NCBI RefSeq assembly: GCF_005280205.1
Contig: NZ_SUND01000028.1
Coordinates: 1 to 33,019, forward strand
DNA: 33,019 nt
Source: Bacillus yapensis
GTDB lineage: Bacteria > Bacillota > Bacilli > Bacillales > Cytobacillaceae
Direction of reading: 5' to 3'
The notes under the pieces are model-generated. The model was given only the letters and a program-made list of their open reading frames with translations. It was not told where the DNA came from and ran no database searches. A program made the position numbers and the translations under genes. Positions 7,564 through 15,950 of the stretch are shown piece after piece. Positions within the stretch are counted from its first letter, which is position 1. Each line of letters opens with the position of its first letter.

Positions 7564-8781
7564 ATGCCAATTAGTTTTTTAGATAAAAATTTTGGAAGCA
7601 CATTCTTTTCATTATTAGATTCAACTAAGAAAAAGATTCGAATTATTTCTCCTTTCATCGGTTATAAAACAGCATTAGCCCTAGTTAATTTTATTGAAGA
7701 AACGGATAATGAGTTAGACTGTGTGTTAATTACACGCTTTGATAGAGAGGATTTTATTAAGGGTGTTAGCAGTATTACCGGATTAGAGTTACTTAATAAG
7801 GCTGGTGTGAAGATGTATGCACTTCAAGGTCTTCATACCAAGCTTTACATCTTTGATAATGAATCAATAATAATGGGCTCAGCTAATTTTACTTTTAATG
7901 GGTTTTATAAAAATCATGAGTTTGGAATTTTCATGGAAGAAGAGCGTGAATTCTCCGTGGAGTGTAATAATTATTTTGATGGTCTACTTAAAGACATCAA
8001 GAATCATGGTGAATGGGAAATAACCCAGGAGCTTATTGCAAAAGAAAAACCTTATTGTGATGATGCAGTAACAGGAAGAGCCCATTCGCAAAAAAAGCCT
8101 AGAAAAAATGAATTACCTGTAACAATCCAGCCTAATAGAGTGAAGTGGGGAGCAACTCTTGATTTGCATAGTCAGCAACCAATAGATAACAAGGAAGAAA
8201 AGGACATTATTGAGGAAATACTCAAAGAAGAAACCGAAAACCAAATTCAATTACGTAACACTGGAATTTGGTTGAAATTTGAAGGTAACAGTGAAAATCG
8301 CATACCCAACAACTTAACCTATTTCGAAAGAAGGAAAAAGGAACATAGGAAGCGCACATTCTTTCCAAAACCACCATCCGGAATAAAAAGTGGTCAGCTC
8401 TTATTTATGACAATGGTGAGTACGGATAAAGAGGACAAAGGTACTCCTATAATAGTAGGTTATGCAACCACTTCTGGTTTTTCAGAGCGGAATGTTGTCA
8501 ACGATAAAACCTCATCTAATGCCGATAGGAACAGATATCCTTATTATGTTGAGCTTTTAAGTGGGAAATTTCTAAAAGCACCAATTAAAAATGGTATCAC
8601 TTTAAGGGAGTTAGCTCGTGAGCTGCAAACAGACTTGTATCCTAATCCGAAGTCAAACTTCAATGAAATTATTTACACACATAGACAGAAGTCCCATCTA
8701 CAAGTTACTGAAAGAGCACATGATTACATAATGCAACGATTAGATACATTATTTAAAGAATTTGGCTATGAAGAGCTCTAA
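7564..8781 (+). CDS. PLD-family nuclease-like protein (putative defence)
   Basis: A 405-aa protein with an N-terminal phospholipase D-type domain (about residues 1-150). One perfect HKD motif, HxKx4Dx6GSxN, is visible: H91, K93, D98, G105, S106, N108. A single HKD motif means dimerisation is needed, as in the BfiI/NgoFVII restriction nucleases and bacterial Nuc. The C-terminal 250 residues are not recognised; a stretch around 275-310 (GQLLFMTMVS, PIIVGYATTSGF) looks like a beta-barrel that could bind nucleic acid. The gene abuts the 106-aa gene and is followed after 24 nt by the SIR2 gene. A nuclease acting with the SIR2 NADase in phage defence is the likeliest reading. Lipid cleavage is unlikely, as there is no signal peptide. 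Confidence 0.8.
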   Translation: MPISFLDKNFGSTFFSLLDSTKKKIRIISPFIGYKTALALVNFIEETDNELDCVLITRFDREDFIKGVSSITGLELLNKAGVKMYALQGLHTKLYIFDNESIIMGSANFTFNGFYKNHEFGIFMEEEREFSVECNNYFDGLLKDIKNHGEWEITQELIAKEKPYCDDAVTGRAHSQKKPRKNELPVTIQPNRVKWGATLDLHSQQPIDNKEEKDIIEEILKEETENQIQLRNTGIWLKFEGNSENRIPNNLTYFERRKKEHRKRTFFPKPPSGIKSGQLLFMTMVSTDKEDKGTPIIVGYATTSGFSERNVVNDKTSSNADRNRYPYYVELLSGKFLKAPIKNGITLRELARELQTDLYPNPKSNFNEIIYTHRQKSHLQVTERAHDYIMQRLDTLFKEFGYEEL

Positions 8782-8805
8782 TAACACAAGAAGGAGGACT
8801 TAAAA

Positions 8806-10560
8806 TTGGATGATAAAATAATGTCATTATCATTTTCTGTTGAAGCAAATCAAGGTGTTTATGCCTTATTGCTGGGTTCGGGTATATCCTATTCATCAGG
8901 TATCCCTACAGGATGGGGCGTTCTAAAAGAGCTGTGCAGAAGAATTATGCAAGTAGATGGTTCAGAAGAGCCAGATGAAATTAAATGGTATGAAGAAAAA
9001 TTCGGAACCCCTCCTTTATACGATGAAGTAATAGGTATGCTAGCTAAAACACCGTCAGAGCGGAATGGACTACTAAAAGAATTTTTTGAACCTACAGAAG
9101 AGGACCTAAAGGAAGGAAGAAAGGTACCAACTGAAGCCCATAAATCAATAGCGGAATTAGTAAAAAAGGGTTATATAAAAGTAATTGTTACAACAAACTT
9201 TGACCGCTTAATTGAACAAGCATTAGATGAATTGAATGTACAGTATCAAACACTTTACCATGATTCAGACATAGAAGGAATGAAACCTTTAGCACATGCT
9301 GACTGTACAGTACTAAAAATTCATGGCGATTACAGAGACACAAGATTTAAAAATATTACCGATGAGTTAAAGTGCTATTCCTCTAATCTATCGGGGTTAT
9401 TAAAGCAAGTTTTTGATGACTATGGACTAATAATATCAGGTTGGTCGGCTGAGTGGGATACAGCGCTTAGAGACACGATTAAAAGTGTTAAGGGACGTAG
9501 GTACTCATGGTACTGGCACTCTTTTTCTGAATCAATTAATGAAAAAGCAGAAGAACTAATTAATTTCAGGGATGCCAATTTAGTAATAGATTCTGGAGGT
9601 GCTGACCATTTCTTCCGAGAAATAAAAGAAGCTGTATTTAACATTTCTAATTTGAAGAAGGTTAATCCAGAAAATATTCAAGTCAAAATTAAAAGATTAA
9701 AAGATTATATTCAAAATGATGATGAACCGGCTATTCGTGATTTGTTTACTAATGAATTACGTGACGTTATTGGTAAAATTAATAAACTTGATTCTAATCA
9801 AGAAGTAACTATTGAACTAATGAAACAATGGATTGAAGAAATAAAAGTCATCATAAAACCTATTTCCGTTTTATCATCAATACTTGCTTATTATGGTAAA
9901 GGTGAATTTCAAGAACGATTGCTAATTGAGACGTTAGAAAGATTTACATCGATAAAAGGCAGTGATGGAAGAGTGTATTTATTAGGATTGAAGCAACTAC
10001 CACTGCAAGCTGTTTTTTATAGTATGGGAATTTCATTAACGATGAGGAGAAAATATAAACTTTTAGATGAAATTATGATGAAACCAAAAGTAAGAGATAG
10101 ACTTCATAGCAGACAAGCTTTTTCTTGGTATGTTTCTCCACGGAGAGATTTATATGATGCTTTTCAACGATTACAACCAGAAAGACCGTATCATTTACCC
10201 ATTGAAGTTATGTTTACTTTCCCTTTTATGGAAGAGGTTTTTGAAGAAAGTCAATTGGCATTTGATAGTGTTGAATACATGATTCATTACGATTTGTTTG
10301 AATTTTTACGTTCATTAAAACATCGATACTTAAGCAACTATGATTATTATAGTGGCATTTTTGGTTATAAAATTGATAGGACTCATATAGAGCAGTTTTT
10401 ATCTGAAGGTTCTATTGTAACTGACTGGGAAGTGCTTGTATTGTTTGAGGGCAGTAAGAGCCTTTTTATTGAATCATTAAGAAGATTATCAGAGGACTTA
10501 AATCAGGATACGTATTTTAGCGGACGTGGTCTTGTTGAAGCCTATTTGAAAGAGAAATAA
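8806..10560 (+). CDS. SIR2-domain protein, probable NAD-consuming defence effector
   Basis: A 584-aa protein with an N-terminal SIR2 domain (about residues 15-270). The NAD-binding GSGISYSSGIP is at 24-34, TTNFD at 129-133 carries the conserved Asn131, and KIHGD at 171-175 holds the catalytic His173; SGWSAEWD at 211-218 fits the Ser/Asp motif. No zinc-binding cysteines are evident, as in defence sirtuins (ThsA, DSR, SIR2-HerA) that degrade NAD+ and do not deacylate. The C-terminal 300 residues are helical and unrecognised and may sense the trigger. A TTG start at 8806 is chosen because AAGGAGGA precedes it by 8 nt; ATG 8821 has no such site. It ends the operon with a terminator about 90 nt later. 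Confidence 0.85.
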   Translation: MDDKIMSLSFSVEANQGVYALLLGSGISYSSGIPTGWGVLKELCRRIMQVDGSEEPDEIKWYEEKFGTPPLYDEVIGMLAKTPSERNGLLKEFFEPTEEDLKEGRKVPTEAHKSIAELVKKGYIKVIVTTNFDRLIEQALDELNVQYQTLYHDSDIEGMKPLAHADCTVLKIHGDYRDTRFKNITDELKCYSSNLSGLLKQVFDDYGLIISGWSAEWDTALRDTIKSVKGRRYSWYWHSFSESINEKAEELINFRDANLVIDSGGADHFFREIKEAVFNISNLKKVNPENIQVKIKRLKDYIQNDDEPAIRDLFTNELRDVIGKINKLDSNQEVTIELMKQWIEEIKVIIKPISVLSSILAYYGKGEFQERLLIETLERFTSIKGSDGRVYLLGLKQLPLQAVFYSMGISLTMRRKYKLLDEIMMKPKVRDRLHSRQAFSWYVSPRRDLYDAFQRLQPERPYHLPIEVMFTFPFMEEVFEESQLAFDSVEYMIHYDLFEFLRSLKHRYLSNYDYYSGIFGYKIDRTHIEQFLSEGSIVTDWEVLVLFEGSKSLFIESLRRLSEDLNQDTYFSGRGLVEAYLKEK

Positions 10561-10648
10561 GTTTAAACCTCATTCAGACATATCACGGTGAGCCTTATCA
10601 TAAGAAAGTGAAGTTTTTATAAAAGTATTTAAGTATCAAATAAAAAGA

Positions 10649-10670
10649 TCCCTTAATAAGGGAATTTTTT
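10649..10670 (+). terminator. Rho-independent terminator after the SIR2 gene
   Basis: TCCCTT (10649-10654) pairs with AAGGGA (10658-10663), followed by ATTTTTT. It separates the PLD-SIR2 unit from the dGTPase unit. The rest of 10561-10792 is AT-rich with no coding sign. Confidence 0.75.
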
Positions 10671-10771
10671 ATTGTTAAGAGGTTTATGCAGATAATTTAG
10701 TATATTAAGAAATTTATTAATAGAACTCTAAAAATTAAAGGATTTATAAAAAAAATGTCGAACGAAATATA

Positions 10772-10777
10772 TATAAT
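10772..10777 (+). promoter_or_regulatory. Candidate -10 box of the dGTPase operon
   Basis: A consensus TATAAT 15 nt upstream of the dGTPase ATG. The expected -35 position (about 10749-10754) is all A and does not match. If this box is used, the leader is very short, just enough for the AGGGGGG ribosome site. Confidence 0.35.
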
Positions 10778-10792
10778 AGAGGGGGGTTACAA

Positions 10793-12193
10793 ATGTTAAG
10801 TTGGGAAAAATTATTATGTTCAGATAGACAGAGAGAAACCACAACGGAAAAATTACCACATAGAAACGAATTTGATAAGGATTATGAACGTATAATATAT
10901 TCGTCTTCATTAAGAAGACTACAAGATAAAGCTCAAGTTTTTCCTCTGCAAAGAAATGATTTTACAAGAACCAGATTGACACATTCACTAGAAGTTGCTG
11001 CTTTAGGAAGATCTTTAGCATGGAGTATAGGAGAATGGTTACATACAGAAAAGGAAGTATTTAAAGATTTTATGGAGGTTAAACAGCTAGCGTCTTTGGT
11101 TGAAGTTTCTTGTTTGGTTCATGATTTAGGAAATCCACCGTTTGGACATTATGGAGAAGATATTATAAGAAATTGGTTCAAAAATTGGTTTAAAACACCT
11201 GAATATAGAACAGCAGAAAATGAATATGGTAAGTTAACAGAACAACAGGAATGTGATTTTCTATTATTTGAGGGAAATGCTCAAGCGATAAGAATATTAT
11301 CAAGATTACAGTTCTTAAACGATCAGTTTGGTGCTAATTTTACATATGCCACTTTAGCTACACTAATGAAATACCCTTGGGCATCTAATGATTTAAAAGC
11401 AAAAGAGAAGGAAAAGTTCGGCTATTTTCAGGCAGAAGAACAATTATTCGAAAAGATTAAGGAGAATGTTGGTATTGATGGTTGTAGACATCCGGCTACC
11501 TTTCTAGTAGAAGCAGCTGATGATATGGCATATTTAACTGCAGATATTGAAGATGCAGTTAAGAAACGTGTATTTGATTGGGAAACAGAGTATCAAAAAA
11601 TAAAAATAGAGTTTGAGGATAAGTATCCTGACTTATTCGAAATGCTCGAAACGTATAGAACTGATGCATTAGATAATCAGGTTCCTGATAAGAACTTAAT
11701 TGATGTACAGAATTTTAAAGTAAGAGTTCAGGGAATCATGTTTATGGAAGTGGTAGATGCATTCAAACAAAACTATGATGATATAATGAATTGTACTTTT
11801 AATGGTGAGTTAATATATGCTTCTAAAGCAAAGGATTTAGCTGAATATCTAAAGAAACTCGCGAGAAGGGAAGTTTTCTCTAACAAAGAAGTTTTAACTT
11901 TAGAGTTAGTTGGAGATAGAGTAATAACTGATTTATTAAGTCTTTTTGTAAATGCCGTTACAAATGTGAAAACAGGTGAAAAATCAAAGAATAAAAATGA
12001 AAAATTAGTTCATTTGATATCTAAAAATTTCAAACATATTCAAAAGATAGATGCTGAAGGTAAACCATCTATTGAATTTAAAGATATAAATTTGTATCAT
12101 AGATTAATGCTAGTAACAGATTTCATTTCAGGTATGACAGATGGCTATGCTGTTAATCTTCATCAGGAATTACTTGGAGTAAAGTTACCATAA
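10793..12193 (+). CDS. dGTPase-like HD-domain dNTP triphosphohydrolase
   Basis: A 466-aa protein of the deoxyguanosine triphosphate triphosphohydrolase family, which cleaves dNTPs to nucleoside and triphosphate. The N-terminus carries the family signature (RRLQDKAQVFPL, then TRTRLTHSLEV), and the HD metal site is visible as H64, H110-D111 and an Asp of EAADD at about 243-244. The length is normal for the family. Bacterial dGTPases are established anti-phage proteins that empty the dNTP pool, and this copy sits in a mobile island beside other effectors, so defence is likelier than housekeeping. The next gene follows after 20 nt. The DNA is more AT-rich than the recombinase and replication genes upstream, a sign of separate origin. 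Confidence 0.88.
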   Translation: MLSWEKLLCSDRQRETTTEKLPHRNEFDKDYERIIYSSSLRRLQDKAQVFPLQRNDFTRTRLTHSLEVAALGRSLAWSIGEWLHTEKEVFKDFMEVKQLASLVEVSCLVHDLGNPPFGHYGEDIIRNWFKNWFKTPEYRTAENEYGKLTEQQECDFLLFEGNAQAIRILSRLQFLNDQFGANFTYATLATLMKYPWASNDLKAKEKEKFGYFQAEEQLFEKIKENVGIDGCRHPATFLVEAADDMAYLTADIEDAVKKRVFDWETEYQKIKIEFEDKYPDLFEMLETYRTDALDNQVPDKNLIDVQNFKVRVQGIMFMEVVDAFKQNYDDIMNCTFNGELIYASKAKDLAEYLKKLARREVFSNKEVLTLELVGDRVITDLLSLFVNAVTNVKTGEKSKNKNEKLVHLISKNFKHIQKIDAEGKPSIEFKDINLYHRLMLVTDFISGMTDGYAVNLHQELLGVKLP

Positions 12194-12213
12194 AGGAATG
12201 AAAGGGGATTAAG

Positions 12214-12900
12214 ATGAGTAGATACGAGAAAAATATAAAAAATCAACTGATTTATTTTCTTGGTAAGGACTCAAGGACCCTAAACTTTATTGAAGAATTA
12301 TCAAATGTAGGGGATCTTTTATTTTTTGGTGGTTCTATAAGAGACATATGCCTTTTCCCAGATAAACCCCCCATGCCTCGTGATTTCGATATAGCTATTA
12401 ATTTTAAGAATAAAGATATTTTTGATTCGATAATAAATAAATACAAATATAAGATGAACAGATTTGGTGGGTATAAAATTAAAATATCAAATCTGGAGTT
12501 TGATATTTGGGATTTGGAAAATACATGGGCGTTTAAATATACTAATCTATCACCAAGTGAAGAAAATTTAGCTAAATCTGTATATTTAAATATTGATGGT
12601 ATTGTATACAATTTTAATAAATCTTTATTGTATGATGAAATATTCAGAAGTTCTGTTAGAGAATGTAAATTGGATATAACTTTAGAAGAAAATCCTCAAA
12701 TTGAATTAAATTTATTGAGGGCAATGGTATTTAAAGAAAAATATAATCTCAATTTTTCAAAAAAATTAAAACAAGTTTATCAAAATTACTTGAATGAATC
12801 TGAAAAATTGGTTGAAAATCTCTACGAATTACAATTATCACATTATAAAGTTACCTATTTATCAAAAGAAGAAATTAAGAATGAATTACAATATATTTAA
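12214..12900 (+). CDS. Nucleotidyltransferase (poly(A) polymerase/CCA head-like)
   Basis: A 228-aa protein with the class II poly(A) polymerase/CCA-adding head motif: GGSIRD at 39-44 and DFD at 57-59, with FDIWD at 96-100 as the likely third carboxylate. All catalytic residues look present. The C-terminal RNA-binding neck and tail of true CCA enzymes (over 380 aa) is missing; only about 100 helical residues follow. It therefore probably modifies another target (RNA, protein or small molecule). It is the second gene of the dGTPase unit, with AAAGGGG before its ATG and only 20 nt between the genes, and two terminators follow. Co-function with the dGTPase is inferred. Confidence 0.78.
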   Translation: MSRYEKNIKNQLIYFLGKDSRTLNFIEELSNVGDLLFFGGSIRDICLFPDKPPMPRDFDIAINFKNKDIFDSIINKYKYKMNRFGGYKIKISNLEFDIWDLENTWAFKYTNLSPSEENLAKSVYLNIDGIVYNFNKSLLYDEIFRSSVRECKLDITLEENPQIELNLLRAMVFKEKYNLNFSKKLKQVYQNYLNESEKLVENLYELQLSHYKVTYLSKEEIKNELQYI

Positions 12901-12923
12901 ATATTATTTAGATACACACAGTG

Positions 12924-12953
12924 AACCGTATTTTCAAAAACTACGGTTTTATT
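12924..12953 (+). terminator. Terminator 1 after the nucleotidyltransferase gene
   Basis: AACCGTA (12924-12930) pairs with TACGGTT (12942-12948), then TTATTT. Confidence 0.7.
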
Positions 12954-12970
12954 TCTAAAAGAATTTATTA

Positions 12971-13006
12971 GAAATCTAACATTGAAAGTTGTTAGATTTC
13001 TTTTTT
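12971..13006 (+). terminator. Terminator 2, in tandem with terminator 1
   Basis: GAAATCTAAC (12971-12980) pairs perfectly with GTTAGATTTC (12991-13000), followed by TTTTTT. It insulates the dGTPase unit from the next cargo. Confidence 0.85.
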
Positions 13007-13108
13007 ATACATATGGTTAAATTTAAATGCAAGGGGATTGAAGAATTATATTTTAAAAGGTGATAGAGAAATTAAGTGACTCCATGAGATTTATAGAAAG
13101 CTTGCTGG

Positions 13109-13231
13109 ATGAAATCAGATTATGGTCCGGGACAAAAATTTCCTAAAAAAGAAAAATATCATTTTACTAGTGAAGTTTATGGAGTCTCAAGTAAAAATTC
13201 AATTACCATGCTTATTTCAGCAATTTTATAA
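13109..13231 (+). other. Possible 40-aa ORF or gene remnant
   Basis: Within the 523-nt gap 12901-13423, one short frame looks coding: ATG 13109 to TAA 13231, beginning MKSDYGPGQKFPKKEKYHF. There is no clear ribosome site before it, and stops close the frame upstream. It may be the relic of a lost cargo gene. The remaining DNA (13232-13423) is very AT-rich and I see nothing convincing in it. Confidence 0.3.
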
Positions 13232-13423
13232 TATTAAAAGCGCACATAAAAATAAAATTATTCTATAATGAAGGTGGAGAAAAATAAATTATTAAAGTTT
13301 ATAAGTGTAATTTAATAGAATTCTGAGTATTTAGGATATTATGCTTCATCAACTAGCCCTATACAAGAGGTAAACTAATTACATTTATAAATAGGGGCGT
13401 TTGTGAACCTTAATAATAAGTAA

Positions 13424-14917
13424 GTGAGGAAGAAGAAGTTGTTAATTATAGAACAATGCAAAACTACAACAAAAGAAATAGAAGTAAAGCCATCAAATAA
13501 TATTTTTAGTGAATTAGGAAATAATAATTATAATTTTATAGAATTAATATCAGAACTAATTGATAATTCAATATCTGCAAACATTGAGAATAAACAGTTA
13601 GAAATAATAATTGATATTGGAATTTCTAATAATGAAAAAAATTCATATCTAATTATAAAAGATAATGGTAAAGGTATTAAAACGGTAGATTTAGGGAGAG
13701 CAATTTCTCCAGCTGGTTTTTCAGGCGGAACGACTCTAAACGAACATGGATTAGGTATGAAACAAGCAATTGCTTCATTGGGTAATTTAAAGTATTTAGT
13801 TACAAAATCAAACGAAGTGGATAAAGCAAATTATATTAACAAATTCGAATTTGGAAAGCTTGAAGTGTTAGAAATAGAAGTACCTTGGGAATCAGGAACG
13901 GAAATATGTGTTGAGAATTTAAAAGATTTAGTACCAAAATCGCAACAGAAGATAACTATGGTGGTTGTACCATATTTAAGTGCTAAGTATCGTAGATTTT
14001 TGAATAATGGCACTTCTGATGTGAGAATCATTTTAAACTTATTAGATATAGATGAATTAGACAATGATGGACTACCGTATTTAATACAAAGCTGGGAATT
14101 AAAAGAATTGAAACCTATATATTTCCATCCGAACCAGAGGAATAATAAACCAATACATCTACAGAAAAAATTTAAAGGAAAGGGATGGGAAGCCAAATTC
14201 ACTATTGGATATGCTCCAACAAATGAGGAATATGTTGAATTAGGAATGGAGCCTCCTAAAAATTATGAACCTTATAATGTCTCAATAAATAAACAAGGAT
14301 TTGATTTAATAGCTCACAATAGGGTTATAAATTTTACACAATTTAGTGAGTTAGAATTTATTAAGGTACCACATCATGCATATAATTATATACGTGGTGA
14401 GATTGACTTAGTCAAAGGTTTTAAAACATCAACTACTAAAAATTTTGTTGTGAGAGATAAAAATTTTAATGAATTATTAGCGGAGATTAATACATTTTTA
14501 GAAACCGAAAAATTACTGGAGAGGAAAAATGATCCTACTGAATTACCTGAACACTTATTACGAGATAGATTAAAACATCATTTGTTAACTAGAAAGATCG
14601 AACCTAAAAAAGATGTTAAGACGGAATATGTTGTTGAAGGTTTAGCGGGAAGTATCGATATTCTAGCTGATAAAGAAGCTTGGGAGATTAAACGAGGACA
14701 GGCTTCAGGTTTAGACGTTTATCAATTATTTGCTTACCTAGATATGGGGAATATAGAAAGCGGATACCTAGTTGCCAAATCATATACTACTGGCGCAGAA
14801 ACTGCAGTTGATTTCATAAAAAAAAATCATAGCAAGGAGATTATTCTTGTACCTATAGATGAGTTTCCAATTAATGGGCCAGCTAATTCCGAAGAAAGAA
14901 AAAAATACTTCAGATGA
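13424..14917 (+). CDS. GHKL ATPase fused to a PD-(D/E)XK-like nuclease (putative defence)
   Basis: A 497-aa protein with an Hsp90/MutL/MORC-type ATPase domain at the N-terminus: N-box ELIDNS at 44-49, DNGKGI at 80-85, and HGLGMKQA at 108-115 for the ATP lid. The central part (about 200-350) resembles the S5-like transducer region. The C-terminus has a PD-(D/E)XK-like signature: Asp412 in IDIL, then E421-I-K423 in WEIKRG, and Gln434 in YQLFAYL. MORC/GHKL ATPases joined to nucleases occur in bacterial defence islands, and the context agrees, so ATP-gated DNA cleavage is plausible. The start is uncertain: GTG 13424 or TTG 13439, the latter with GAGGAAG upstream. No neighbour is coupled to it, so it may act alone. 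Confidence 0.75.
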   Translation: MRKKKLLIIEQCKTTTKEIEVKPSNNIFSELGNNNYNFIELISELIDNSISANIENKQLEIIIDIGISNNEKNSYLIIKDNGKGIKTVDLGRAISPAGFSGGTTLNEHGLGMKQAIASLGNLKYLVTKSNEVDKANYINKFEFGKLEVLEIEVPWESGTEICVENLKDLVPKSQQKITMVVVPYLSAKYRRFLNNGTSDVRIILNLLDIDELDNDGLPYLIQSWELKELKPIYFHPNQRNNKPIHLQKKFKGKGWEAKFTIGYAPTNEEYVELGMEPPKNYEPYNVSINKQGFDLIAHNRVINFTQFSELEFIKVPHHAYNYIRGEIDLVKGFKTSTTKNFVVRDKNFNELLAEINTFLETEKLLERKNDPTELPEHLLRDRLKHHLLTRKIEPKKDVKTEYVVEGLAGSIDILADKEAWEIKRGQASGLDVYQLFAYLDMGNIESGYLVAKSYTTGAETAVDFIKKNHSKEIILVPIDEFPINGPANSEERKKYFR

Positions 14918-14928
14918 ATAACAATTAA

Positions 14929-15015
14929 GAAGAAATTATTAATAAACCTAATTTAACTACGTTACGGGGAGCCATACCAATAGTAAATGTTGATTTCTTC
15001 AAATGCAATTCATAA
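14929..15015 (+). pseudogene. Start-less C-terminal coding remnant at the island edge
   Basis: After an in-frame stop at 14926-14928, a frame without any start reads NKPNLTTLRGAIPIVNVDFF and ends at TAA 15013-15015. Its composition looks like real protein, unlike the random AT-rich translation around it. It may be the tail of a chromosomal gene cut by island insertion, which would place the right boundary near 14920-14940. I cannot identify the family. Confidence 0.35.
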
Positions 15016-15029
15016 AGGTGGATGTAAAT

Positions 15030-15662
15030 ATGCTTAAAGAAGCTGTGGTAGAGAATTTTACGAATGTCCCTGAATTTATTGCTAATGGAGCTGATAGGAT
15101 TGAACTTTGTGACAACCTTGCAGTAGGTGGTACAACAGTAAGTCCTGGTGTAGCGGTAATAACAATTAAATACTGCCACGATAAAAACGTTAAGGTTATG
15201 TCCATGATAAGGCCAAGAGGCGGAAATTTTAATTATAGTAAAGAAGAAATAGAAATGATGAAAAAGGACCTTGTCCATTTGAAGGAATTAGGAACAGATG
15301 GAGTGGTGTTCGGGTGTTTAAATGACACAGGCTGGATTGATGAAGAGGCTATGCTCACCTTACTTGATTTGGCAAAAGGACTAGAGGTAACTTTTCACAT
15401 GGCGTTTGACCAAATTAGCTCTGAAAATCAGTTCAAAGCGATTGATTGGCTAGTGAAAAACGGGGTAAGTCGAATCTTAACTCATGGAGGTCCTTCAAAC
15501 ACGAACATCGAGGATAACCTAGGCAGATTGAAGGAATATATAGACTATGCAGATGGCAGAATTATTATCCTCCCTGGTGGTGGAATTACGAATAAAAACC
15601 TTGATTTAATCATATCCGCATTAAATGTTAGCGAAGCACATGGGACAAAAATAGTCGGGTAG
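15030..15662 (+). CDS. cutC: CutC family protein
   Basis: A 210-aa TIM-barrel protein of the CutC family. Recognisable stretches are GADRIELCDNLAVGGTTVSP near the N-terminus, MIRPRGGNFNYS in the middle, VFGCL, FHMAFD, and RILTHGG and ILPGGGI near the end, all typical of CutC. The family was linked to copper tolerance in Escherichia coli, but a direct copper role is disputed. Start ATG 15030 is preferred because AAAGGTGG lies about 8 nt upstream; ATG 15003 has no site. CutC proteins are often 230-250 aa, so this one is on the short side at its C-terminus. A terminator follows. It marks the return to core-type chromosome. Confidence 0.88.
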   Translation: MLKEAVVENFTNVPEFIANGADRIELCDNLAVGGTTVSPGVAVITIKYCHDKNVKVMSMIRPRGGNFNYSKEEIEMMKKDLVHLKELGTDGVVFGCLNDTGWIDEEAMLTLLDLAKGLEVTFHMAFDQISSENQFKAIDWLVKNGVSRILTHGGPSNTNIEDNLGRLKEYIDYADGRIIILPGGGITNKNLDLIISALNVSEAHGTKIVG

Positions 15663-15728
15663 GGCTTCTTAAACTTCAAGAAATCTTATTTTTAGTGGAG
15701 TCCGCTCCATATATTTGGGATTCATTTT

Positions 15729-15767
15729 TAAAAGCCATACCTATTTAAGATGAGGTATGGCTTTTAA
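15729..15767 (+). terminator. Terminator after cutC
   Basis: AAAAGCCATACCT (15730-15742) pairs perfectly with AGGTATGGCTTTT (15753-15765). As A and T runs flank it, it can work in both directions. Confidence 0.8.
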
Positions 15768-15774
15768 GTAGGGC

Positions 15775-15825
15775 TTATTCTTTAATAGACAGTCCGCCAT
15801 CGATAATTAATTCAATCGTATACAG
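15775..15825 (-). pseudogene. Remnant of a short-chain dehydrogenase C-terminus
   Basis: On the minus strand a short frame ends LYTIELIIDGGLSIKE and a stop, matching the closing IDGGxS motif of classical SDR enzymes. A stop codon lies just before it and no SDR body is attached, so it is a relic of a second SDR gene next to the intact one at 15951-16799. Confidence 0.6.
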
Positions 15826-15950
15826 TCAATTTCATCATGCATCTCTAGATATATATGAAGTGATTCTTTCTTTTCCAAATAGAGTAGTTGCAAGTATAAT
15901 AGCAAGATTTTACAACTGTTTTTCGTATGATAATGTGACACTATATCCCA

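Noticed and set aside
12252-12611. 119-aa minus-strand frame inside the nucleotidyltransferase gene
   Set aside because: Shadow of the plus-strand gene, which has a complete catalytic motif.
14925-15278. 117-aa minus-strand frame across the island edge
   Set aside because: Overlaps cutC and the coding remnant in the opposite direction; composition is not protein-like.
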